Assembly: GCF_029224025.1 (NCBI RefSeq)
Contig: NZ_CP119392.1
Location: 328,501-392,500, forward strand
Length of the DNA: 64,000 nucleotides
Reading direction: 5' to 3'
Source: Rhodanobacter sp. AS-Z3
Lineage (GTDB): Bacteria; Pseudomonadota; Gammaproteobacteria; Xanthomonadales; Rhodanobacteraceae
Both the position numbers and the translations under genes were made by a program. Below, one piece after another: positions 1-8,106 of the stretch (position 1 is its first letter; every line of letters begins with the position of its first letter). The notes under the pieces are model-generated. The model saw nothing but the letters and a program-made list of their open reading frames with translations, made no database searches and had not been told where the DNA came from.

Positions 1-1278
1 ATCGAACAAGGCGCGCCTACCAACCTTGACGTCGAAGCGTTGGCTGTCTTCTTCAGGCTTGGCTGCTTCGTTGGCGAGGACACACCGTTTTCGGCGATCA
101 AGACGGTGCCGCCGAATGCCCTGTTCGAGTGGACGAACGGAAGGCTGGAGTGCCGTGGCCAATACCCTTCAGTGATCCAAACGACAACGCTTTCGCGCGA
201 CGATGCCATCGACCGGTATATCGAATTGTTCGCGCAATCCATGGCAAGGCGCGCGCCAGGTGCCGGCGCGTCGGTTGTTCCCATCAGTGGCGGCAGGGAC
301 TCGCGCCACATACTGCTGGAACTGCACCGGAGTGGACTCGAACCGAGCCTGTGCGTATCAGCCCTGGACAATCCGCCTGATCCCAATGAAGACCCGAAGG
401 TGGCCGCAGCCCTGTGCCGGGAGCTCGGTTTCAAGTACACCGTGGTCAACCAGCAACTGTCGCTGTTGTCAGCAGAGCTGCGCAAGAACAGTGAAACCCA
501 CTTTTGCGCGGCAGCCCACGGCTGGTACCTCGCTCTTTCAGACGCTTTGAATGGACAGTTCGATTGCGCCTATGACGGCATCGCAGGCGACGTGCTTTCC
601 CAGAGCAAATTCCTGAGACCGGACCTGGATGCGGTATTCCGCTCCGGGCGGGTCAAGCCTATTTGCGACATGTTGTTCGCACAGGGTGCTTCGAGCTTTG
701 GAGGACTGCAGAGCCTGCTCAAGGGCGAGCTGAAGATGGCTGCCATGCATGAGGTCGCCACGAGGAGGCTTGCGGTGGAACTGGAAAGACATCTGGACTG
801 CCCCAATCCCGTAGCGTCTTTCATCTTCTGGAACCGCACACGTCGAATGATCGCGCTTACTCCGTATAGCTTGCTTGCAGGAATACCCCGGGTCTATTCA
901 CCCTTTCTGGATCACGACCTGTTCGACTTCCTCACAACGCTACCGACAGACATGCTGATGGGACACTCGTTCCACGATGACACGATTGCTCGCGCTTACC
1001 CCAAATTTGCGCATATTCCCTACGTCGACAAGGATGCGCCTGCCAGAGACGATAGCGGGGTTCGAGCACGCTTGTTGAACGAGTCCGCCCAACGATTCCT
1101 GCTGAAGAGGCCTTCACGACTGATGAAGAACCTTCGCCCGAGGGCAAAAATGCTGGCGGGCGTTCTATCCGGTGGTCGGATCAACCCGTGGATTTCACCG
1201 CTTGTCATCTATCTGGATCAGCTCGAATCCATGATCGACAAGCACCATAGCGGCTCTGGCCCAACAACCATTTCCTGA
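1..1278 (+). CDS. Asparagine synthase-like ATP-dependent amidotransferase, 5' end outside window
   Basis: The frame is open from the first base, so the usual first start (TTG at 40) is probably not the real one and the gene begins upstream; about 425 residues are visible. The visible part starts at the end of an N-terminal glutaminase-like domain (segment ending KTVPPNALFEW, where asparagine synthetases read KLPPGH), followed by an AsnB-type synthetase domain with PP-loop SGGRDSR near residue 98. The family activates a carboxylate as acyl-AMP and amidates it. Inference: it amidates a uronic acid or another EPS precursor, as it lies beside an exopolysaccharide locus. It is distant from the standard AsnB-like protein at 11941-13890. 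Whether the missing N-terminus has a catalytic Cys cannot be seen. It leads a likely operon with the two following genes (32-bp gap). Confidence 0.8.
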   Translation: MEQGAPTNLDVEALAVFFRLGCFVGEDTPFSAIKTVPPNALFEWTNGRLECRGQYPSVIQTTTLSRDDAIDRYIELFAQSMARRAPGAGASVVPISGGRDSRHILLELHRSGLEPSLCVSALDNPPDPNEDPKVAAALCRELGFKYTVVNQQLSLLSAELRKNSETHFCAAAHGWYLALSDALNGQFDCAYDGIAGDVLSQSKFLRPDLDAVFRSGRVKPICDMLFAQGASSFGGLQSLLKGELKMAAMHEVATRRLAVELERHLDCPNPVASFIFWNRTRRMIALTPYSLLAGIPRVYSPFLDHDLFDFLTTLPTDMLMGHSFHDDTIARAYPKFAHIPYVDKDAPARDDSGVRARLLNESAQRFLLKRPSRLMKNLRPRAKMLAGVLSGGRINPWISPLVIYLDQLESMIDKHHSGSGPTTIS

Positions 1279-1310
1279 TACATCGATAGCTCCGGCTCGG
1301 TAATAAAATT

Positions 1311-2000
1311 ATGACAACGCTTGCTGTGCAATTGGTGGTGCTCCTGCTCCTGTCAATACTCATCGGCATGTGGGCAACCCGCTTTCCCTACCCCGCCCCC
1401 TGGCTACGCCGTTTCCTGTCGCCAAAGCTGCGTTGGCCAGAGCGTCAGATCCGCGGATGGTTGCAAAACGGCCGCTTTCATCCGGGATTTCTTGGGTTCT
1501 TCAATCGGGACCCACATCGCGTGCCACCACCCGAGGCCGGTCTCGTTGCGCCAGCTGACGGCTTGATCACCAGTGCGGAGGTGCGAGATGGCGTCCGATA
1601 CCTGGTCATCGCGTTGACCTTCTGGGATATGCACGTGCAGCGCAGCCCTGCCGCGGGGAGGGTCGTTACGGTCGAGCCGAGCGGCGACCAGCTCATGGAT
1701 GGTGAGGGAAGGGATTTTTCCTTCCTGCGTGAAAAACACTGCCCGGTACAAACGCGCATCGTGATTGACACTGAGGAATTTGGACGTCTTGCCGTCCGAT
1801 TGATTACCAGCATTGCGGCCCGACGAATAGAAGTCTGGCCCGAGGAAGGCAGCATGATCGAACGTGGACAACGGCTTGGACGAATACTGCTCGGAAGCAC
1901 GGTGGTGCTGGAGATGCCGGAAGCGCTTCCGGTATGTGCTGTCGTTGGTCAGCGTGTGTGCGCGGGAGAAACCCTGGTGACTGCAGGAGCGACGCCATGA
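1311..2000 (+). CDS. Phosphatidylserine decarboxylase-like protein, short form
   Basis: 229 residues. An N-terminal membrane segment (residues 5-22) is followed by a PSD domain: FFNRDP (63-68), PADG with D83, MHVQRSP with H108, and the self-cleavage motif LGST (194-197), in which S196 would become the pyruvoyl group. The Asp/His/Ser set needed for autoprocessing in this family is therefore present. The length fits the short, archaetidylserine-decarboxylase-like branch better than the roughly 300-residue housekeeping enzyme. Expected reaction: phosphatidylserine to phosphatidylethanolamine at the inner membrane. It sits between two asparagine-synthase-like genes and overlaps the next small gene by 4 bp (ATGA). 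Its position beside an exosortase locus suggests a lipid-related role there; that is inference. Confidence 0.82.
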   Translation: MTTLAVQLVVLLLLSILIGMWATRFPYPAPWLRRFLSPKLRWPERQIRGWLQNGRFHPGFLGFFNRDPHRVPPPEAGLVAPADGLITSAEVRDGVRYLVIALTFWDMHVQRSPAAGRVVTVEPSGDQLMDGEGRDFSFLREKHCPVQTRIVIDTEEFGRLAVRLITSIAARRIEVWPEEGSMIERGQRLGRILLGSTVVLEMPEALPVCAVVGQRVCAGETLVTAGATP

Positions 2001-2191
2001 CCACTTTTTTCTGGTCTGCTGGACACTTTGGTTGGTTATTCTTCGGCATCGTCGTGTTTTCGATACTGTGCCTGCTTGCAGCCGATGTTGCGTGGCGACT
2101 GGTTTCCATGTCGTCCCGCAAGCTGCTTGCGATCACGGCGTTGGTATGGGCAGCTGGCGTTACCGCGTTGGTTCTGATCTTGAATGTCTGA
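1997..2191 (+). CDS. Small two-helix membrane protein
   Basis: 64 residues starting at the ATG that overlaps the stop of the decarboxylase gene (ATGA), so probably translationally coupled. Two hydrophobic helices (about residues 10-32 and 42-62) are separated by a short basic loop (RLVSMSSRK). No family recognised. An in-frame GTG/ATG further upstream (1934) would run deep inside the decarboxylase gene and was not used. It may be a partner or membrane anchor for the decarboxylase; no direct evidence supports this. Confidence 0.6.
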   Translation: MTTFFWSAGHFGWLFFGIVVFSILCLLAADVAWRLVSMSSRKLLAITALVWAAGVTALVLILNV

Positions 2192-2466
2192 TTACCATGC
2201 CCCGCGTGCTTTGGCACATGACAGGGTATTACTTTCGAGCAATCCGCCAAGCTTCTGTATCCGTCAGCGGCAATCGAGCCTTCTCTATTCGCGGCTTCCT
2301 AGGGCAAAGCTTTCGAACTAAGGGTCGCGAAGGTTGCATGGATTGAAGCGCAGAACTGATTGTAAAGTAGCTTTTTGTCGAAACGATTTAGCCCACTCCT
2401 TCGAGCACTAGTATCAGCGTCAGAGGAAGCCTCTTCCAGGCGACGCTCCTTACAAAAAGAGGTCGT
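2192..2466. other. 275-bp spacer upstream of second asparagine-synthase-like gene
   Basis: More AT-rich than its surroundings. A 49-codon frame (2197-2346) exists but has no recognisable features and no Shine-Dalgarno sequence. The end of the spacer carries GAGGT about 5 bp before the ATG at 2467, so the next gene likely has its own promoter and ribosome binding site here. Confidence 0.4.
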
Positions 2467-4206
2467 ATGAACGTCGTTCCGGCTACCCACATAGCGAAGA
2501 AACTCGCCATTCACATCGGCGCTGGTTCTGCGCTTCAAGTCGGCACGATGCTGGCCCGGCAAAACTTGCGCAATCTGTCTGTCAGCCAGAGAGAGTTGCC
2601 TTCCGCCACAATCGGATGCTTGGGTGCTGCGCTGCCGCTGGAAGGAAACGTCTGCTTCTTCACTGGCTTGCCAATCCATGGCCCCGCGATTCGGGACATC
2701 GTCGACGCAGAAAGCGCGGCTCGCCTGTTCCCACAGTATGACGGCGCATTTACAGGTGTTTTCTGGGACGCTCAGCAGCAGGTTTTGGTCGTCGCCACCG
2801 ATTGCTTGGGCATGCAGCCACTCTACGTGCGTTATGCAGATGGTGAGTTAACGCTGACAACCGAGACCAAGGCGATAGCTGGTGACCCAGACTTGGCCGC
2901 GTGGGGCGCATTCATCTCGATGGGTCATCCAATCGGCGAGCGCACTCTTATGAGTGGCCTGCGACACGTCCCGCCAGCAAGCATCCTTACTTACGACTAC
3001 TCAACGCGTCGATTGGAAATTCGTCGTTATTGGCAGTGGCCGACCCCCTCCGATGCGTGGCGCAACTATGACTTCCTGGGGTCGCTAGAACAGGACATGC
3101 GCGCGTATGCCGCTTTCGGCAACTCAGGAACGGTCTTGCTCAGCGGCGGATTCGACTCGCGCCTGCTGTTGTTCCTGCTTCGGCGCGCAAACATTCCAGT
3201 GGATGCCTTGATCGTCGCCCACGAGGATGAGTACGCTGACGCCGACGGTCGGCTCGCCGAGGCAGTGGCGATGCTTGCCGGCGTTCCGTTTAGAAAAGCG
3301 CACCCGGCAGCAGATTTTTTTTCATCGCGTGCATATCTCGAACACTTGCAAGCCAGCGACGCCGGCTACCCCAGTATGGATTTGTTCATAGCAAAGGTCG
3401 CCCCGCAAATTGATGCGACAGCTGTCTGGGAGGGCCTGGTTCCTGCGTTCGCGTTCAACACCCCGCACCAGGAGGAAGGTGGCTTCGACAGCTATAAGTT
3501 ACGCGAAGTTCGGGACCCAACGAGTGCGGTCTGGCGCGCAGCGAAAACTCTGTTCAAGCCCGACGCAATAGAGGCGATGCTCGGGGGATTCTCGGACGAT
3601 CTGCACAATGAAATCTCGCGAGTACCGCAAGACATGGCGGGAGTGCTGCAGTTCATCGTTGAGCACCGCAGCCGCAACCGTACGGGTATGAATCCGATGA
3701 AGGTGTTTTCGAACAGGACAAAGGCCTTTACGCCGGGACTGTCGAAGGACCTGATGGCACATGCGGCGACAATTCCATTCAAAGAGCGGCAAAACGCCCA
3801 GTTTTACAAAGGGATGCTTGGAAGACTGGACAAACGCATGCTAGCAATTCCGTTCGTCAGTGGAGGGGAACTGGTGAAAGGCGTCAGGTTCAGCCCCTCG
3901 TATTATCGCGAGCGTGCCCGGGCAGAATATTTGGGTTACCGCGCACGCCACCCGCGTCTCTTCATTGGAAGTCGGGAGCGTCAGCCCGAGTACTCCGCAT
4001 TCCTCGGCGCAAATCTTTTTGAAGAAGATGACAAGTGGCTCAATCCAGGAGCACGAGAGCAGATGAAAACAGTAAGTGCAGACAACTACCTCGCATGGAA
4101 GCTGCTATTTCATTGGAAAACTTGGCAATGGGTCCACAAGGGAACATTGGTGCCTATGCTTGGAACTTACGCGAGTCGAGGAAGTAACCACGCCTTACCC
4201 GAATAG
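2467..4206 (+). CDS. Asparagine synthase-like protein with degenerate glutaminase domain
   Basis: 579 residues. Residues 1-195 resemble the N-terminal Ntn glutaminase domain of asparagine synthetases (YDGAFTGVFWD at 91-101, DCLGMQPLY at 112-120, LRHVPPAS at 165-172), but the protein starts MNVVPATH instead of Met-Cys, so the nucleophilic Cys2 needed to hydrolyse glutamine is absent. Residues 220-560 form the synthetase domain with PP-loop SGGFDSR (226-232). It may use free ammonia, take ammonia from another subunit, or do a different ATP-dependent acyl transfer, as in beta-lactam or lasso-peptide cyclases of this fold. The start is supported by GAGGT at 5-bp spacing. It reads less GC-rich than the main EPS operon, which fits recent acquisition. 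Confidence 0.8.
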   Translation: MNVVPATHIAKKLAIHIGAGSALQVGTMLARQNLRNLSVSQRELPSATIGCLGAALPLEGNVCFFTGLPIHGPAIRDIVDAESAARLFPQYDGAFTGVFWDAQQQVLVVATDCLGMQPLYVRYADGELTLTTETKAIAGDPDLAAWGAFISMGHPIGERTLMSGLRHVPPASILTYDYSTRRLEIRRYWQWPTPSDAWRNYDFLGSLEQDMRAYAAFGNSGTVLLSGGFDSRLLLFLLRRANIPVDALIVAHEDEYADADGRLAEAVAMLAGVPFRKAHPAADFFSSRAYLEHLQASDAGYPSMDLFIAKVAPQIDATAVWEGLVPAFAFNTPHQEEGGFDSYKLREVRDPTSAVWRAAKTLFKPDAIEAMLGGFSDDLHNEISRVPQDMAGVLQFIVEHRSRNRTGMNPMKVFSNRTKAFTPGLSKDLMAHAATIPFKERQNAQFYKGMLGRLDKRMLAIPFVSGGELVKGVRFSPSYYRERARAEYLGYRARHPRLFIGSRERQPEYSAFLGANLFEEDDKWLNPGAREQMKTVSADNYLAWKLLFHWKTWQWVHKGTLVPMLGTYASRGSNHALPE

Positions 4207-4411
4207 TTACCGTCTTCTTTTTTTGTCCAGCTCAACCCAGTTTGAGCTGCGACTGCGACTCGCGGGTTCATCGGCGATCATGTCGTTTGCTTTCTAGTTG
4301 GAACTTGCCGATGAGTGGTGACTAATATATTCGCCGGTCAAAACGTTCTTCAGTCCTGAATTGCACACTCGGCCATTCTGGGTGCGCATCACCATGGCGA
4401 CGCAGCGAGAT

Positions 4412-5665
4412 CTATGGCCGGGGAGTTTGGTCAGCGATTTGATCTAGTAGATTCGCCAGCAACGATGCTCCAGCTTGCCGGGAACGTTGCGCCACAAAGT
4501 CCTGGCTGGCTTTCGGAGCCGCTCCTTCGCGGATGTCATGAAGGAACGCGGCCAGATTTCTACTGATGTCGGCCACGTCGTCGGGTGAAACCAGGGTTGC
4601 GCCGCCAGACTCGCGCAGTACCGCGGCCGTATCACCCTGCTCCCCGACCAATGCAAAAATGGGCCGAGCTATGCGCAGGTATTCGTAGAGCTTGGCAGGA
4701 ATCTGTCGATCGAACTTTGGTCCCTGGAATAACAGCAGTGCATCGGCCTTCGCTTGTTCGATCAACGCTTCGCTGCTTGAGATCGGTGGCGCCAACACCA
4801 CGATATCTTCCAGACCCAGACGGCGTATTTCTTGTTCATAGACCGCTTCGGAGCCGCTCGCCCGCAGGACAATTCTTAGATTATCCGTAGACGCGGTTCC
4901 TGCTGCTTTCAGGTTCGCTATGGCGGCAAAGAACGGGAATGGATTGCGGCCATCCGGGTACAACAGACCACTGTGCAACAGCACCAGGGGTCTGCCACTC
5001 GGAATGGAAGGCGCCGGCGGCAGCCCTGTAAAGGCGGCCTCGTCGTAGCCGTTCTCGATCACCGACAGCCGCCCCTCGCGATACGGTTCTGGATAGCGCG
5101 CGGCGTAGTTGTTCAGCGCGCCGGGCGTTGTGAAAACAGTGCGTGCTGCTCGGCGAAGTACCCGACCTTCCCAACGGTGTTGTGAAGCAACGGCGAAGCG
5201 ATTCGCCGCCGACACCGAACTTGCCACGGGGTCCCTGAAGTCTGCAATCCATGGCAACTTCGTCATGCTGCTCAAGGTATGGGCAATGCAATGCGAAGTC
5301 ATGATGGGATACGTAGACCAGATGGCGCTGATCTGGTGTTTGCGGATCAGGTGCAGACCTTGTGCCACGGCTGCGGGCCACCAGGAACTCCAACGATCCG
5401 GCTGAGCCAGAACCCCCGGATACTTCCCAGCGATAGCCATGTGCCGGCTCGCATCCAGTGCAAATGCACGGTGCACTTGGCAACCTTCAGGAATCAGCTT
5501 GTTGTTTTCCACATCGGTACGCGGGAACGCCATGGCGTTTGCCGACAAGACTATCGGTTCCCAACCCAGCGGCGGCAGGTAGCGTACGAAGCCCAAGGTC
5601 CGCAAATGTCCGCTACCCATCGCGACGGGAGGAAAGTGGAACGCGATCATCAACACCTTGTTCAC
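4412..5665 (-). CDS. Glycosyltransferase, GT4-like (GT-B fold)
   Basis: 417 residues from GTG at 5665, which has GGAG 8 bp upstream and starts 5 bp after the stop of the previous gene; a longer frame to 5776 would overlap that gene by over 100 bp. The N-terminus VLMIAFHFPP with MGSGHLRTLGF is the usual acceptor-side nucleotide-fold start of GT4-like enzymes. The C-terminal half carries LVLLHSGLLYPDGRNP and AKLYEYLRIARPIFALV, the donor-binding Rossmann region. It probably adds one sugar to the lipid-linked EPS repeat unit at the cytoplasmic face. It is the last gene of the long minus-strand EPS operon and converges on the gene at 2467-4206. Sugar specificity cannot be read. Confidence 0.82.
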   Translation of the reverse strand: MNKVLMIAFHFPPVAMGSGHLRTLGFVRYLPPLGWEPIVLSANAMAFPRTDVENNKLIPEGCQVHRAFALDASRHMAIAGKYPGVLAQPDRWSSWWPAAVAQGLHLIRKHQISAIWSTYPIMTSHCIAHTLSSMTKLPWIADFRDPVASSVSAANRFAVASQHRWEGRVLRRAARTVFTTPGALNNYAARYPEPYREGRLSVIENGYDEAAFTGLPPAPSIPSGRPLVLLHSGLLYPDGRNPFPFFAAIANLKAAGTASTDNLRIVLRASGSEAVYEQEIRRLGLEDIVVLAPPISSSEALIEQAKADALLLFQGPKFDRQIPAKLYEYLRIARPIFALVGEQGDTAAVLRESGGATLVSPDDVADISRNLAAFLHDIREGAAPKASQDFVAQRSRQAGASLLANLLDQIADQTPRP

Positions 5666-5669
5666 GGCT

Positions 5670-6986
5670 TCACTCCGGCAGCGCGTTTTGCATTGGGTTC
5701 GGTCGCGCAGGCAAGCCGTCACCGTAGTGGCTTTCTTCGGCAAGCGGACTCGCCTTCTGCAGTCCGTAATACTCAAGAAGCACGCAAAGAGCCATGAGCT
5801 GATAGGTAAGGTCGAAGTAGGTCATTGGCAGAAACGCGCCTGCCGCGAGGTACGCCACCAACGCCACTTGCAACATGGACGCCAGATCGAACGCCCATCT
5901 TTGCTCCGGCGAATTGCGCGTTTTCTTTCGGATACGGTTGCAACCGCGCCAACTCGTAACGAAGAGAGCAAGGAACAGAATCAGTCCCGGAAAGCCCTGC
6001 TCACTCAACACCCGAAAGTAGATGCTGTGTATGGCGCGTTGCTTGGCGCCTTCCGGGGCGAAGGCTTCCCAGAGTGATGTGCTTTCATAGTCGTTGAAAC
6101 CACCACCCAACAGGGGATGATGGATGGCCACGTTTGCAGCGAACTTCCACGACTGTATTCGCGACTCACCGGAATCCGTCTGGCTGGCATTTTGCAATGT
6201 ACCCATACGCGCCGTCCATTCCGGCGGCATGAAGTGATAGGCGACGAACCCGATAGCGACAGCGATCACGATGACCGCAAGGCGACCACGGCTCTTCAGG
6301 AACAAGGCCGCCGAGACGATGGCCAGCGCTATCAGCCCGCCACGGGAATAGGTGCCCAATACCGCGATGCCGGTGAACAGCATTCCCGCAGTCAAGCCGA
6401 GGCGAACGAACTTCCGTGACGAATGCAGTTGCAGGTAACGCATTAGCGGCAGCGTCATGCATAGCGCAAGTGCGAGGGCGTTGTTGTCAGTAATGAAACT
6501 TCCGGGCGGGCCAACCACATGGTCGGCCCCGCCACCGAGGATCGTGAACAGGCCGCCCCTGAAACCGTAGTACCCCAGTGAGACCACCATGATCCATACG
6601 AGCCCGTGCATACGCTCGCGAGTGGTGACCAATGCCAGCGTCACAAACACCATCACCAGAATTTTCGCGAATTCCAGCCACGCATCCCAAGCCGAACCGG
6701 GCACTACGGCAAATGCCGTTGTCAGAGTGGTCCAAAAGAGGAACGTCACCAACAGTACGCTTGTGGTGGACCACGGAATTTTTTTGCTTTCCTTGCTCAA
6801 CAGGAAACTTAGAAGCGTAACGAGGGCAACCAGTTGTACCCACGGAAAGCTGATGGCGAAGCCGTAGCACAGTCGATTCGGATTCATATAGCCCAGCCAC
6901 GACCATATGAGAAGGCCGACGTATGGACGTACCAGAACGTACGGAAGCATCCCGAAAATGAACAGGGCCAGGAGGATGTCGCGCAT
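5670..6986 (-). CDS. O-antigen-ligase/polymerase-like protein, exosortase A-associated
   Basis: 438 residues, polytopic with roughly ten membrane helices. The start (PYVGLLIWSWLGYMNPNRL) and the region GLVWIMVVSLGYYGFRGGLFTILGGG match the exosortase A system-associated O-glycosylation ligase family as I recall it. The large periplasmic loop (residues about 260-330, with HHPLLGGGFNDYES) is the usual Wzy/WaaL catalytic loop. It likely polymerises the EPS repeat or transfers glycan to protein in the periplasm. It starts 4 bp after the toroid gene and is followed closely by the last glycosyltransferase. Confidence 0.85.
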   Translation of the reverse strand: MRDILLALFIFGMLPYVLVRPYVGLLIWSWLGYMNPNRLCYGFAISFPWVQLVALVTLLSFLLSKESKKIPWSTTSVLLVTFLFWTTLTTAFAVVPGSAWDAWLEFAKILVMVFVTLALVTTRERMHGLVWIMVVSLGYYGFRGGLFTILGGGADHVVGPPGSFITDNNALALALCMTLPLMRYLQLHSSRKFVRLGLTAGMLFTGIAVLGTYSRGGLIALAIVSAALFLKSRGRLAVIVIAVAIGFVAYHFMPPEWTARMGTLQNASQTDSGESRIQSWKFAANVAIHHPLLGGGFNDYESTSLWEAFAPEGAKQRAIHSIYFRVLSEQGFPGLILFLALFVTSWRGCNRIRKKTRNSPEQRWAFDLASMLQVALVAYLAAGAFLPMTYFDLTYQLMALCVLLEYYGLQKASPLAEESHYGDGLPARPNPMQNALPE

Positions 6987-6990
6987 TGCG

Positions 6991-8106
6991 CTAGCTCGCT
7001 TCCAGTTGCAGCATCAGCGCGTCCATGAAGAATTTGGCCGCCCAATTGGGATAGCGATTTTTCATGTAGCCACCCGAGTGCGGATACGAACCAGGCATGC
7101 CGCCTCGTGCTCCCGCGTCGGCAGCGGACAGGTCCTGGATCGACAGGTTGAAGCGAATAGCATTTTCTGCCGCTGGCCTCCAACTGGTGTCACCGGTTTC
7201 AGCAGCCAGACGCTGCCAAATGATGGCCATCTGCGCATTGCCGGTCACGCAGGTCCAACGGGCTGCCGCGCGCCAGTCGGAATCGAGCCGGCCAGGTAGG
7301 GCGCCATCATTGCGCTGGCTTTGTGCTACCGCGCGGGCCATGCGCGTCGCCACTTCCACGAAACTGCTTTGGTTGGCGATCAAACCAACCTCGAGTATCC
7401 CGCGCGTCGCGTAGGCGATGGTATGCGTGAGCGGGCGTTTGTTATCTTCCAGATCGTTGTTTTCCAGCCAGCCATTCGCGTGCACCTGGGTGAGCGCCCA
7501 CTGCACATTGCGCACGGCTGCTTCGAGATAGCGCGGCTCGTGCAGATCGCTTCCGGCTTTGGCCAGTGCGAAGGCCACACGGGTGTTGTAGGTATTGAGA
7601 GCGTGGGACGCGAACGGCGAAGCGAAACGCCGCCAGGCCCCGTCCGGATCTTGTGCCGCCACCAGCCAATCGGCGGCGCGCGTGGCAGAGTCGCGAAAAC
7701 GTATGTCTCCCGTTTGCTTCCACGCCGCCAGCCAGCCAAACAATACCTGGCCGGTGTTGAATATAGTCGGCACCACCTGAGTCGCATCCATGGTGCCGGC
7801 GCGTACGCCACCGTCGGCTAGCTGGATGTCGGATTCCCATGCAGTCATGCGGATGGCCCGTTGACGATACTCATCGTCGCCCGAGAAATCGGCGTAACGG
7901 AAAAACGTCGGGATGATGTATCCCGTGGTCTCCGGATAGGCGCCGGTCCATTGCCGTTTCGTTGCATCGTAGGCAGCACTGACCCCGCCGCAACCACTGG
8001 CATCCTGTGCGCGCGCCAACCATTCAGCGGCAGCTTGCAGACCCTGGCGCGCGTCGATTGGGGCGTGCATCCGCCTTCCACGGAAAAATCTGGCGAAGAC
8101 ACTCAC
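6991..8106 (-). CDS. Alpha/alpha-toroid-like protein of EPS locus, function unknown
   Basis: 371 residues from GTG at 8106, which overlaps the upstream stop (GTGA) and has GGGAG 7 bp upstream. No signal peptide or membrane helix, so cytoplasmic. The sequence consists of repeated helical hairpins with Gly/Trp-rich turns (AAEWLARAQDASGCGG, AADWLVAAQDPDGAWRR, NVQWALTQVHANGWLEN, RMARAVAQSQRNDGALPG), the pattern of terpenoid-cyclase or six-hairpin glycosidase toroids. Active-site residues cannot be assigned. A glycan-processing or lyase-like role in EPS synthesis is plausible from the fold and operon position, but it could equally be a binding protein. Confidence 0.75.
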   Translation of the reverse strand: MSVFARFFRGRRMHAPIDARQGLQAAAEWLARAQDASGCGGVSAAYDATKRQWTGAYPETTGYIIPTFFRYADFSGDDEYRQRAIRMTAWESDIQLADGGVRAGTMDATQVVPTIFNTGQVLFGWLAAWKQTGDIRFRDSATRAADWLVAAQDPDGAWRRFASPFASHALNTYNTRVAFALAKAGSDLHEPRYLEAAVRNVQWALTQVHANGWLENNDLEDNKRPLTHTIAYATRGILEVGLIANQSSFVEVATRMARAVAQSQRNDGALPGRLDSDWRAAARWTCVTGNAQMAIIWQRLAAETGDTSWRPAAENAIRFNLSIQDLSAADAGARGGMPGSYPHSGGYMKNRYPNWAAKFFMDALMLQLEAS

